Origin: Flavobacteriales bacterium ALC-1
GTDB taxonomy: Bacteria > Bacteroidota > Bacteroidia > Flavobacteriales > Flavobacteriaceae
Reading direction: 5' to 3'
NCBI GenBank assembly: GCA_000171875.1
Contig: ABHI01000003.1
Location: 558,001 to 622,000 of the forward strand
Length of the DNA stretch: 64,000 bases
The stretch's first letter is position 1, and every line of letters begins with the position of its first letter. This document shows, in pieces, positions 35,492 to 45,400 of this stretch. The translations under genes and the position numbers were made by a program. A model generated the notes under the pieces. The model was given only the letters and a program-made list of their open reading frames with translations. It was not told where the DNA came from and made no database searches.

Positions 35492-36238
35492 GTGAAAACC
35501 TTTAAAATCATATCGATACTATTCTGCATATTGTGCAGCAGCATGGTTTTGGCTCAAAAAAAAGTTAAGGATAAAGAGACAAGATCTGTTAGAATTCCGG
35601 CTGAACCTTCTAAAAAGAAAAAAGATTCCGCACTTGTGAAAATCAAAGTTGCACCGAAACCAAATAAAGAAGCTGATAAAAAAAGTGCAGATTCTAAAAA
35701 CGAAAAAAAGAAATTCGTTATAAAAGAACCAGAAAAGCCATTCTCAATGTTTGAGGATGATGGTTTAAAAAGCCCAAGCGAAATTTACGAGAAACGTTGG
35801 AAGAAAGAAGCTGCAAAAGGGGGCATCGTAAAAACTATGTCTGACCAGTTTCTAGGTGAACATCGTGTAGATACCAAATTTGTAAATATTGTATGTAGAG
35901 ACCATGAATATCCAGATGGGGATCGTGTACAAATAATGCTCAATGGCTATATTGTAAAACATAATTTATTACTAAAAAGTAATTATAGACGTGTTGAAGT
36001 AAGTTTAGTTGACGGTAAAAACACGGTCGATATCATTGCACTAAATCAAGGTGATTCGGGACCTAATACAGCAGAATTTATAGTTTATGATGATAAGGGT
36101 AAAGTTATTTCTTCAAAAGAATGGAACTTACTTACGGGTGTTAAGGCTACGATTATTTTTCACAATGAAAAAGTGGTCATAAAAGAAAAAAACACCAAAG
36201 AAGAAGATGATGAAAATGATACAGTATCTAATAATTAA
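35492..36238 (+). CDS. secreted protein of unknown function (GTG start)
   Basis: A 248-residue exported protein starting at GTG 35492 (VKTFKIISILFCILCSSMVL), with signal cleavage near VLAQKK. Residues 25-75 are a Lys/Pro-rich low-complexity linker. Residues about 90-225 form a beta-rich domain (DTKFVNIVCRDHEYPDGDRV, IMLNGYIVKHNLLLKSNYRR, LNQGDSGPNTAEFIVYDDKG) that I recognise only as a type of conserved flavobacterial secreted domain. The end is acidic. It overlaps the convergent pseudouridine synthase gene by 11 bases. Confidence 0.75.
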   Translation: MKTFKIISILFCILCSSMVLAQKKVKDKETRSVRIPAEPSKKKKDSALVKIKVAPKPNKEADKKSADSKNEKKKFVIKEPEKPFSMFEDDGLKSPSEIYEKRWKKEAAKGGIVKTMSDQFLGEHRVDTKFVNIVCRDHEYPDGDRVQIMLNGYIVKHNLLLKSNYRRVEVSLVDGKNTVDIIALNQGDSGPNTAEFIVYDDKGKVISSKEWNLLTGVKATIIFHNEKVVIKEKNTKEEDDENDTVSNN

Positions 36239-36788
36239 TAGGTAACATATTACTAGGTTTCATTTCTTCTAATTTATAATCACCAATTCTTACTCTTACC
36301 AATCTTAATGTAGGAAAACCAACCTTAGCAGTCATTTTACGTACTTGTCTAAATTTACCTTCTGCTAGAGTTATGGATAGCCAAGATGTAATGCCATGCC
36401 TTTCATCTCTAACAAAACGTTCTACGATATGAGAAGTGTCTCTTAGAATTTTAGCCTTACAGTTTTTAGTTTTATATGGTTTTCCTTCAACAGAAATTTC
36501 AACACCATTTTGTAATTTTAAAACGGCTTCTTCGGTTATGACACCATCTACCATAACATGGTACTCTTTTTCAATTTTTGAGCTAGTGATATAATTACTA
36601 AACTTACCATCAGTAGTTAATAACAATAAGCCTTCAGATTTCTCGTCTAAACGACCAACTGCCATTACATTATCAGAAAACGTATAAAGTTCACTTAAAA
36701 GCTTCTTATTTCGCCTTTTGTTTTGGTGATTTATAAACTGACTTAAATAACCGTAAGGCTTGTATATTTTATAATAGTGATGATCCAT
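36228..36788 (-). CDS. RluE/RsuA-family pseudouridine synthase
   Basis: A 186-residue enzyme of the short RsuA/RluE group. The start MDHHYYKIYKPYGYLSQF at 36788 overlaps the upstream stop as TAATG and is preferred over an in-frame start at 36809 inside the upstream gene. The catalytic motif is VGRLDEKSEGLLLLTTDG with the conserved Asp, followed by KIEKEYHVMVDG and the C-terminal EGKFRQVRKMTAKVGFPTLR. There is no S4 domain, matching RluE, which modifies 23S rRNA U2457. Exact target inferred from family. Confidence 0.88.
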   Translation of the reverse strand: MDHHYYKIYKPYGYLSQFINHQNKRRNKKLLSELYTFSDNVMAVGRLDEKSEGLLLLTTDGKFSNYITSSKIEKEYHVMVDGVITEEAVLKLQNGVEISVEGKPYKTKNCKAKILRDTSHIVERFVRDERHGITSWLSITLAEGKFRQVRKMTAKVGFPTLRLVRVRIGDYKLEEMKPSNMLPINY

Positions 36789-37600
36789 TACCAAAAAGTT
36801 ATAAAACATTTTTTAAATTCAGTAGCATTAACTTTTAGCCATACTAATGGTGAGCGGTTTTTATTAATTTGCTTTTCTATATTAGTTTTTACTTCTTCTA
36901 AAGATAACCATTCGACAGCGTTATGAGGAAGCGTTAACCAATCTAATTTATTGGGAACATAAAATCTGTATTCTTTTAAGATTGAAAATTTATTAAACGA
37001 AATATAGAACCCTGCAATGCAATCTTTATTCAAAGGTTTAATATCTATCTCACTAAAATTATAAGGTAAAAACAATTGTGCTTTAAAGCATATTTGCTGA
37101 ACAATTTCTTCTAGATTAAGGTTGTGCTTTTCTAAATATCTATGGGTTAGCTTATTATGCAATAGTGGAAACTGTTTGCTTTTTAATTTATGCAATTTAT
37201 AAAGTAAAGCATCTTTTCTATTTGGGCCAACCCAGTAGGCGAGTGGGTCACTATAATCATTAAGTGTATCATAGAGATAGAATTTATATATAATTTCTAA
37301 ATGAATAGGCTGATTCTCTTTTAATAGTAAAGCATCCATTTCGCCTATAGTTTGCTTTCCCTTATTAATCTGAATATTTGAACCTAATAACTGTATTCCT
37401 TCATCTTGTTGTAATTGATAACAGACAAATTGTTCAGCTAATTTACCTAATCGTTTTGCTGTAAATGAGTTTTGATAAAATGAATAGCTTTTTTGGTTTT
37501 GAAGATGAAAAGGATTTAATCCATATATGCTTTCACTACTACTAATAAAAGGAGTATTTAAGTAACCAAAAAACCGTTGTTTCATTTTTGTGTTTAACAT
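36788..37600 (-). CDS. DUF1853 family protein
   Basis: A 270-residue cytoplasmic protein of the DUF1853 family. The segment GEMDALLLKENQPIHLEIIYKF has the spacing of a PD-(D/E)xK nuclease-like core (D...E-x-K-like), and YWVGPNRKDALLYKLHKLKSKQ follows as in the family. The start is ATG 37600; a second in-frame ATG at 37585 (MKQRFFGYLNTPF) is also possible. Its stop overlaps the pseudouridine synthase start, so translation is coupled. The activity is not established. Confidence 0.85.
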   Translation of the reverse strand: MLNTKMKQRFFGYLNTPFISSSESIYGLNPFHLQNQKSYSFYQNSFTAKRLGKLAEQFVCYQLQQDEGIQLLGSNIQINKGKQTIGEMDALLLKENQPIHLEIIYKFYLYDTLNDYSDPLAYWVGPNRKDALLYKLHKLKSKQFPLLHNKLTHRYLEKHNLNLEEIVQQICFKAQLFLPYNFSEIDIKPLNKDCIAGFYISFNKFSILKEYRFYVPNKLDWLTLPHNAVEWLSLEEVKTNIEKQINKNRSPLVWLKVNATEFKKCFITFW

Positions 37601-37712
37601 TCAACTTAGTGTTATAGGTGTTTGCTACAATATAAGTGTGAAAAATAATTATTTTAATACTTAACCACAATGTAAGTAATAGTAATTAGATATTTATAAC
37701 GTAAATCAGTTT

Positions 37713-38094
37713 ATGAAGCAAGTTATTTAATTATTCTATTATTTCTATTTTATCAATGTAAGACTAATGATGATTACATAGATACTAATAATACTTCTTC
37801 TTGCTCTAGGATGCAATTACGTAAGCAATATAAAATTTTGTCTAAGCCATAATAGGAGATTATAACCGCTTATAGAAATATTGTGTTTAACACTGGTAGC
37901 TATAAATTAAAAAGATTCAACAATTACTACAACAGCTAATATTGCTAAAACCCCAGAATTCGAAGGAGGTAAATAATTCTATAATATAGAATTAAAAGAT
38001 AATAATTTGCAATTAATTATACTTGATGAAATTTATCCTAATAGCAATAAACCCGAATGGTACAAAGAAACTTAAAGTAAAGTTTATTCTAAAG
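37713..38094 (+). pseudogene. decayed small lipoprotein gene
   Basis: This 508-base gap (37601-38108) has no intact gene, but parts of one remain. After ATG 37713 and a frameshift, a lipobox-like LIILLFLFYQCKTNDDYID appears, then MQLRKQYKILSKP, a stop pair, EIITAYRNIVFNTGSYKL, another shift with TITTTANIAKTPEFEGGK, then FYNIELKDNNLQLIILDEIY and NKPEWYKET before further stops. Three frames must be joined, so the gene is broken. The original was probably a lipoprotein of about 125 residues, of the lipocalin-like kind common in this phylum. Confidence 0.55.
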
Positions 38095-38108
38095 AGAGAA
38101 TAAGATAT

Positions 38109-38969
38109 TTAGCTTATAATGAATTTCTGAACACGTTTACGAGTATTAGATATAAGTTTTAATATGTATATGCCAGTACTTAAATGTGCAACATCTATAG
38201 ATTGAGTAGTGCTTGATGTATCTAAAGATTTAGAACTTATAACTTTTCCATTTAAATCGTAAAGTTCTATTTTAGTCTTACTCATAAGCTGACCGTTAAT
38301 TATAATTGCTTTTTCATTCTTATCATATGCAATAAGTAGGTTATCCTTAATAGGTTCTGTTGCACTTAATGCATTACTTTGAAATCTTAAGAAAAAGCGA
38401 CCACTGCCAGTTAAATTAGTACTAGCTGTAAACATATAATCGTTTGTATTTAGCAATGTAAGTGAATTATTAAATGTATCTTCTAAGTATACATCTATAG
38501 AGTCAGGTATATCTGTTTCTAAAACACTGAAGGTTATTTCTTGTCCTTGGCTTGCATTTATGCCTAATGGAACTGTGACATTTTGCATATCAGTATCACT
38601 TAATGTTTGAATTGCAAACCTAGTTCCATCACTATTTTCTACTAGATATGAATAGATTGAAAAACCTGGTACATTACCACCAAAAATTGCAGCATCATAA
38701 CCTGGGTCTAATCCTCTAGAAGCATTACTGTTGAAATAAAAATCAGTGCTAAAAGTAGATGTGTTAGCACTTATTTCTAATTTTAGATAACCAAAGTGAG
38801 ACCGAATTGTTCTGCCTAATATATAATCATCTATTGCAAAATTATTTATGGATACGGCATGCTCAACTTTTTGACCTAGAATGGAATTAGATTTTGTATT
38901 TCCGATAGCGCCAAAAAATGCAACCAAAGCAAATACTTTAAAAAAAGATATAATTTTTAGTGTTTTCAT
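38109..38969 (-). CDS. secreted protein with T9SS type A sorting domain
   Basis: A 286-residue exported protein. The signal region (MKTLKIISFFKVFALVAFFG) is followed by a beta-rich region with GLDPGYDAAIFGGNVPGFSI and ISFSVLETDIPDSIDVYLED-like strands, typical of beta-sandwich modules that end large cell-surface proteins in this group. The C-terminus is a type A sorting domain (IELYDLNGKVISSKSL, STGIYILKLISNTRKRVQKF). It looks like a short stand-alone version of the tail of a larger adhesin. Function unknown. Confidence 0.8.
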   Translation of the reverse strand: MKTLKIISFFKVFALVAFFGAIGNTKSNSILGQKVEHAVSINNFAIDDYILGRTIRSHFGYLKLEISANTSTFSTDFYFNSNASRGLDPGYDAAIFGGNVPGFSIYSYLVENSDGTRFAIQTLSDTDMQNVTVPLGINASQGQEITFSVLETDIPDSIDVYLEDTFNNSLTLLNTNDYMFTASTNLTGSGRFFLRFQSNALSATEPIKDNLLIAYDKNEKAIIINGQLMSKTKIELYDLNGKVISSKSLDTSSTTQSIDVAHLSTGIYILKLISNTRKRVQKFIIS

Positions 38970-39207
38970 AAGATTAAAACTAATTGTTTAATCAATAAAT
39001 GAATTTATTACTCGATTAATTGAATATAAACTCTATGAGTTGGTATATACAAGCAAATTTACACGTTTAAGTGCATTAAATAGCTGATAATGAATACTTA
39101 AAATACTTAGATTGTGAGTGGTGAGTTGTTTGTAGATAAAAAAATATACTCGACTAGAAAAAGAGTTAGGTTCGTAGCAATAAGTAGTATTTTTAAAAAC
39201 TTTGTAT

Positions 39208-39810
39208 TTAGTAACTTATCATACAAGCATTTTTAATAAGCGTTACATTTAGTAATTTTTTCCAAATGCTATTTTCAAAATCTAAAGACGACACTCTAAA
39301 TAGTATTAAATATTTATTTTGTGCTTTGCAATAAATAGTTTCTACATCTGCAAATAGAGTGATGACTTTCTTGGTGAAAAACGAATCATATACTTTCATT
39401 TCTCCAGTAAAAGCTGGTAGGCTTTTATTGGTAGTTGCTTTTTCTTTAAAATTCATAATGCTTTCAGGTACAGCTAGATTCGCATCTTTATTTACAGCAG
39501 TCATCAAACCATCATAGTACAATTTCATATTGGCCTCTAACATAATTTTAGTAGGCATTTCTGTGAGATTAATGTTCCATACAAAAGCATAAGTGAAAAA
39601 TTCTGAGCCTTCGGGTTTGCTCCAATTTTTGGCAAAGCGCAAATCTTCATAGCCTTTGTAGTTAATGTCTTGAGCAAAACTTAGGGGGAATTTTATAATT
39701 TCTTTAAGCCAGGTGCTATCAGCCTCTAGAATATCTAAACCCTTTTCATCTTGAGCAAATACTACAACCGAATAGAGTAGTAGCATTATAATTGTTATCG
39801 TATTCTTCAT
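39208..39810 (-). CDS. secreted protein of unknown function
   Basis: A 200-residue exported protein (signal ending LLLYSVVVFAQ). The mature part contains STWLKEIIKFPLSFAQDINY, FTYAFVWNINLTEMP and LFADVETIYCKAQNKYLI. I do not recognise a family. It starts 3 bases after the stop of the YceI gene on the same strand, so the two form an operon, and the gene pair is divergent from a ToxR-like regulator. A periplasmic or outer-membrane role is likely from the signal peptide only. Confidence 0.75.
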   Translation of the reverse strand: MKNTITIIMLLLYSVVVFAQDEKGLDILEADSTWLKEIIKFPLSFAQDINYKGYEDLRFAKNWSKPEGSEFFTYAFVWNINLTEMPTKIMLEANMKLYYDGLMTAVNKDANLAVPESIMNFKEKATTNKSLPAFTGEMKVYDSFFTKKVITLFADVETIYCKAQNKYLILFRVSSLDFENSIWKKLLNVTLIKNACMISY

Positions 39811-39813
39811 AAT

Positions 39814-40386
39814 TTATAAACTTAAAGTTACTTCAAACCCAATCCCATCTGCTATGGCACCGTCTCTTAGTTTACTTGTATAATCAATTCCCCAACGCTG
39901 CCTATCTATTTTAAACTTTGTAGTCATTTGTCGTTTTTCGTAGTTAACTTCGGCTTGAAAATTTACAGGTAAAGTTATGCCTTTTATAGTTAGGCTGGCA
40001 TAAATTTTCATATGTGAATTATCATGATACTCTACACTAGTTATAACAAGCTTTGCAGTTTTAAACTCTTTTATATTAAAAAAGTCTTCATTTTTTAAAT
40101 GATTTACGAGCCCTTCATTAGCTTCTTCATCTTCAATATCATCACAAATAATTGACGTCATATCAATAATAAACTCTCCACCAGAAATAACGCCGTTTGA
40201 TTTTACAAAATAACCTTCTTTAAAACCAATAGTACCATTATGGCCACCAAAATAGAAGGCATACTCTCCAGACCATTTGAGTTCACTTTTTTCAATATTG
40301 ATTTCTAGATTTTCAGTTGTATCTTTTTGGGCATGAGAAAATGCAATTGATGTGATTGCTATTAATAATACTATTCGTTTTTTCAT
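39814..40386 (-). CDS. YceI family periplasmic lipocalin-like protein
   Basis: A 190-residue exported protein (signal ending ITSIAFSHAQ). The YceI beta-barrel signature is present: IEKSELKWSGEYAFYFGGHNG at the start, FKTAKLVITSVEYHD, MKIYASLTIKGITLPVNF, and the C-terminal IDRQRWGIDYTSK...AIADGIGFEVTLSL. YceI proteins bind isoprenoid-type lipids in the periplasm. It forms an operon with the following secreted protein and is divergent from a membrane-bound winged-helix regulator. Confidence 0.92.
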   Translation of the reverse strand: MKKRIVLLIAITSIAFSHAQKDTTENLEINIEKSELKWSGEYAFYFGGHNGTIGFKEGYFVKSNGVISGGEFIIDMTSIICDDIEDEEANEGLVNHLKNEDFFNIKEFKTAKLVITSVEYHDNSHMKIYASLTIKGITLPVNFQAEVNYEKRQMTTKFKIDRQRWGIDYTSKLRDGAIADGIGFEVTLSL

Positions 40387-40519
40387 TGTAATAATTTTTA
40401 TGATTAATTTTTTGTTTTGATAAAACTAGAATGTCGAGTTTCAAAGAGTGTCAAAAAAATGTAAAAGAAGTGTCAACTGTTGTAAAATGTCAGAGAATTG
40501 TATGTTATTTACAAAAATT

Positions 40520-41383
40520 ATGAAACCAAATACCATTAATATGCTTAACCGATTGGGAATTGTAATGCTGCTAGCCTTAGGTTTATCATGCACAACAGTT
40601 GAAAATGTCGACTTTCCTGAGCGTACAAAAATAGCTTTGCGAGATGCAGGTAATAAACTCTTGCTATCTAATAAAGATTCTATATCTCTAATTTTACCAG
40701 TTGTAAAACTAGAAACAAATAAGTATCAGCTATCTTTTAATAATACATTGTCTTTTGAGCCTACATTTTTGGTAACTGTTATGGAGCAAAGTCTTAAAAG
40801 TGCACAGTTGCCAAAACATTATAGAGTAGAAGTTTTGCAGTGTAGTGATAGGGAAGTGGCATATAGTTACCAAATGAGTGCCGAAAAAGAAAGTACTATT
40901 ATTCCATGTTCTGGTAGATATTTATCAGAAGCATGTTATCTTATTGAAGTAAAGTTTACAAATAGAGTAGCAGGATTTGCATTGCATGAATTCATTTCTT
41001 ACGCCATCATATTTTTAGTTTTAATGGGTCTTATTTTTTTAATAATTAAGAAAGCAAGACCAGATTCAGCTAAAGAGAGTAATGAAATCTTTGAAAAGTT
41101 AGGAAGCTTCTATTTTTACCCTGAACAGAATAAACTTGTAAAAGAGGCTGAGGAAATTGCATTATCTAAAAAAGAATGTGAACTCTTAGCGCTTTTTGTT
41201 GCCAATCCAAATCAGATTATAAAGCGTGATGAACTTACCAAACGTGTTTGGGAAGACAATGGTGTTTTTGTAGGCAGAAGCCTAGATACTTATATTTCTA
41301 AATTGCGTAAAAAATTAAGAGCTGACAGTTCAATTAAACTCACCAATGTGCATGGAGTTGGTTATAAGTTGGAGCTCAACTAG
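40520..41383 (+). CDS. membrane-anchored winged-helix regulator (ToxR-like)
   Basis: A 287-residue protein with the start chosen at ATG 40520 (MKPNTINMLNRLGIVMLLALG); an upstream start at 40448 would add a Cys-rich leader without function. A lipobox-like LALGLSCTT begins a periplasmic domain of about 145 residues, then a membrane helix (AIIFLVLMGLIFLIIKKAR), then a C-terminal OmpR-type winged helix (LSKKECELLALFVANPNQ, KRDELTKRVWEDNGVFVG, LDTYISKLRKKLRAD, HGVGYKL). The order is inverted relative to ToxR but the logic is the same: a one-component envelope sensor. It probably controls the divergent YceI operon. Confidence 0.85.
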   Translation: MKPNTINMLNRLGIVMLLALGLSCTTVENVDFPERTKIALRDAGNKLLLSNKDSISLILPVVKLETNKYQLSFNNTLSFEPTFLVTVMEQSLKSAQLPKHYRVEVLQCSDREVAYSYQMSAEKESTIIPCSGRYLSEACYLIEVKFTNRVAGFALHEFISYAIIFLVLMGLIFLIIKKARPDSAKESNEIFEKLGSFYFYPEQNKLVKEAEEIALSKKECELLALFVANPNQIIKRDELTKRVWEDNGVFVGRSLDTYISKLRKKLRADSSIKLTNVHGVGYKLELN

Positions 41384-41399
41384 TTTACATTCTATATAA

Positions 41400-42383
41400 T
41401 TACCTATAATAACTCTGGCTAGTTCCTTTAGTACAAGCACAATTACTAGCACCTTGCAAAAAGTCTAAGCCTATTGTAACCATATGCGTACCAGAGTTAA
41501 AACCAGACAAATCATTTAGAGTTAGTTGATATGAATATGCAAAATATAGTTTGTTAAATGTAATACCAGCCATTGGTCCTACATTAAGCGGTTTAAAAAA
41601 TTGATCATTAAGAAAGCGGTAAGAACCACCTACCCAATAATAATCTCCTTTTCTGTTAAATTTTCGATATTTAAAGTTAACATCTGTACTAGATCGTTTA
41701 TCACTATCAAACATTTGATAAAATATAGAAGGCTCAAACTCTACATCTTTGTTGCTATTACTTTTTAATACTAACCCAGAATAGAATTGATAATTTAATA
41801 ATTGATTAGGTTCTACACCTCTTTCAGGATCAATATCTTTTTTCATAATATTATTGGCATTCATACTTAAATAAAATGCCTTCCAGCGGTATAAAAAACC
41901 GACATCAAAATTATTATTAGAGGTTGACCTATCATCAGTGACTATAGGGTCATTAACTGGAGAATCTGGAAATGAATTAAAATTTTCTATTTCTATTCTA
42001 AAGCTATTAATATTATATGAGATTCCGAAAGACAAAAACTGCTTAGATTTATAATCGAGTGTTAGATGGTGGGCAAACGAGAACTTAACCCCTTTTTGAC
42101 GTGTATTACCATTTTTGTCATTGTATGCAGATATACCTAAACCAGTACGATCAGAAATTCTGAAATCACCATATATAGATTGGTTATCTGGTGCATTTTT
42201 AATACCAACCCATTGTGTGAGGCCATTAGCTCTAATTTTTAGATTATCTCCTATACCAGCATATGTAGGTGAAATTACAAAATCATTATCTGCCAAATAT
42301 TGCGTAAATACTGGTAAATTTAATTCTTGACTATAGCCATAAGACATAATCAAAAGAAGCATATATAGTGTTATTTTTTTCAT
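41400..42383 (-). CDS. PorP/SprF family type IX secretion membrane protein
   Basis: A 327-residue outer-membrane beta-barrel (signal ending LIMSYGYSQ). LPVFTQYLADNDFVISPTYAG is the standard N-terminus of PorP/SprF proteins, and many amphipathic strands follow (GISYNINSFRIEIENFNS, GVEPNQLLNYQFYSGLVL, YFAYSYQLTLNDL). Such proteins present particular T9SS cargo, as SprF does for SprB in F. johnsoniae. It is the last gene of a four-gene operon and follows the giant adhesin by 27 bases, so it probably presents that adhesin. Confidence 0.92.
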   Translation of the reverse strand: MKKITLYMLLLIMSYGYSQELNLPVFTQYLADNDFVISPTYAGIGDNLKIRANGLTQWVGIKNAPDNQSIYGDFRISDRTGLGISAYNDKNGNTRQKGVKFSFAHHLTLDYKSKQFLSFGISYNINSFRIEIENFNSFPDSPVNDPIVTDDRSTSNNNFDVGFLYRWKAFYLSMNANNIMKKDIDPERGVEPNQLLNYQFYSGLVLKSNSNKDVEFEPSIFYQMFDSDKRSSTDVNFKYRKFNRKGDYYWVGGSYRFLNDQFFKPLNVGPMAGITFNKLYFAYSYQLTLNDLSGFNSGTHMVTIGLDFLQGASNCACTKGTSQSYYR

Positions 42384-42410
42384 CTTAATATCTTTTAATG
42401 ATTATTTGTA

Positions 42411-45400
42411 TTACCTGTATAGGGTAAAATGTCCAACAAACTCTTTATCAACATTAACATCATTAGTTCTAACCACATACCAATAATCACCAGTCGGTAA
42501 TTCTGTACCATTATAGCGTCCATCCCATACTTGACCATACATATATTCTGCTACCTTACGCCCATAGCGATCAAAAATGTCGAAGGTGAGGTTTGGATAA
42601 TTGTCAGTACAACCTGGTGCCCAAGTATCATTTTCTCCATCACCATTTGGTGTAAACCAATTAGGAATACAGATATCAACAAATTCTAGTTCAATTTGAG
42701 CAGTAGCATTACAACCACTACTATCTGTAACTGTAACTGTATACAGTCCAGATTCAGTTATGATATAAGTATTTACACTACCATAATCTTCACCGTTCAT
42801 TGTAAATTGATAATCACCAGTTCCTCCAGTAGCATTAGCAATAAACTCGTTAAGTCCACCTTCGGTTAATGTTAATGCAATAGCATCATAACCTTCAATA
42901 TCAAAGAAATCTGTTGTTTGAATACAACCATTAGTATGTCTAACATCTATGTAATGGTCAGTTCCTACAGGTATATTTGTAAATACATTACTAGACTGAT
43001 AAGGCCCTCCATCTAAGGAATAATCTAAGTCAGAAAGGTCAGTAATAGAATCATCTACGATTACTCTAACAATATTCCCTTGCACATTGTTCTCACAAAT
43101 ATTCTCAATAGCTATCTCTGGCTCTATTCTTACAGCATCTGGAAAGGTGATATTCCATTGGGATTCACATCCTTGTGCATCTCTAACATACACAATATGG
43201 TCACCTCCAGATAGGTCTGTAAAATCAAATTCTGTTTGTGTTGGTCCACCTGTAGTATAAACACCTTCGTAATCATCTAAGCTTACACTATATGGTAAAT
43301 TTCCACCTGAAATATCAATACTAAACTCACCATTTTGATCTCCTTCACATACTTCTGGGAATAACGAGTTAGGAACGATGCTTAAAATAACAGGTGTTGG
43401 TTCTACAATTGTAAAGTTTAAGGTTAAATAACATCCTAAAACATCTTGTACAATAATATCATAGTTACCTGGCTCTAAGTTTTCAAAAACATTAGTATCA
43501 AAAAATTGATTTAATTGAGGTGAAATAGCGTATTTAATTATTCCGGTTCCACCTGATGCAGTAATCTCTACAGATCCATTATTGTTTCCTGTACAAGTAA
43601 CATTGCTTACTGTAATTGTAGCATCAAGTGGAGCTGTAGGTTCTGTAATATTTATTGGTGCAGAAGTTTCGATACAATCACCACTTTCTACAACCACCAC
43701 ATAAGTGCCCGCATAAAGTTCAGTGAAATTTCCTGGAGTATTTTGAGTCGCAGTAACTGTGCTTCCAGATCCATCTTGCAATGTGTAAACGTAATTACCC
43801 AATCCACCTTGAGCTATAGCAGAGATAGAGCCATTGTTATCACCAGCACAATTAATCGTTATATTAGAAGCTTCAAGTGTTAATGTTAAATCTGGTAATG
43901 GATCTATTGTAATTTCATTAGATACATTAGCCACACAACCATTAGCATCCCTTACATAATATGAATAGGTTCCATCTGATACAGAAAACGTAGTTGAAGC
44001 ACTAAACGTACCTAGTATGGTTGAAAAACTAGGATTATCACTGTAAGCATATGTTCCTGTTCCCCCTGTAGCACTTAGAGTAAGTGTAGATTCTACTAAA
44101 CACGTTTGCGATGTTGCTCTTACCAAACTAGCTTCAATAGGCGTTGGTTCACTTATTACAATATCTATTGACGTTAATTCACAATCAAAACCATCAGTTA
44201 TGGTTACTGTATATGTTCCAGGGCCTAAATCTGAAAATACATTTGAAGTTTGCGGACCAGAAGTACTAGATGTTGGTAAAATTGTATTTAAAGTATACAC
44301 ATAGTTTACACCTTGTCCACCAGTAACATTTGTAATGGTGATACTAGCATCTTGGTCGCCAAAACATGATAAAGCTGTTGTGCTTGGTGTAAATGTTGCT
44401 GTAATAGGTGTAGGCTCATTAAGTGTAATGTTTTCTGAAACAATACAACCACCTGAATCTCTTACATTAATTGTATAAGTGCCTGCTGATAAATCAGTAA
44501 ATGTGTTATTTGATGAATAAGCTACAGTTGCTGCTCCAGTTAATTCATATTCATAATCTCCCCAACCACCAGTTGCAATAGCAGTAATAGTGCCTAGGTT
44601 ATTGTTACAAGTTACATTAGACGTTTCAGAAATATTAAGCACTAATGCCTCTGAAGGCGAAGTTATAATAACATCGGCTGTATTAGAACAGAAAGGAATA
44701 GCAGTTTCTGTAATGACTACAGAGAATGTACCTGCTTGCATTCCTGATACGGTTTGTGGATTTGTAGAGGTATTAGCATTAACAACACCAGTTACTGAAG
44801 TGCTTGTACTATCAAACACTTCATAAGTATAAGTGCCAGTATAATTGATAATGTTTATATCAAAAGATCCATTATTATCACCAAAACATGTTATAGCTGT
44901 TGGAGTTAATGTAAATGTTGGAATTGTTGCTTCAGGTATAGATACAGTAACTTCTTCTGTACAAGATGTTACAGTATCCGTAATTGTAATAACATATAAT
45001 CCTGAAGGGACTCCAGAAATGATATCACCACTTATGCTTATTGAAGCAGGATTTGGTAAAATACTATAGGTATAAGTGCCTGAACCTCCAGTAGCTGTCA
45101 TGGTTATTACACCATCATCATTATTACACGATGGCATTGTTGTAATATCTGGTATAATTGTGATTGGAGCTTCAATATCAACTGACACTAAATTTCCACA
45201 ACCATTGGCATCTTGGATTTCTATAGTATGCGTTCCTGAATTTAAGTTAGAAATTGTAAACGGAGCTGTTTGCGTTTGAAATGCGCCTCCATCAATACTA
45301 TAACTATATGGTGCTATACCAGCTGTATCTAAAGTAACATCAATTTCATAATTTCCTTCAGTTACAATACATTGATTATTTACTATTGCAGAAATCACAG

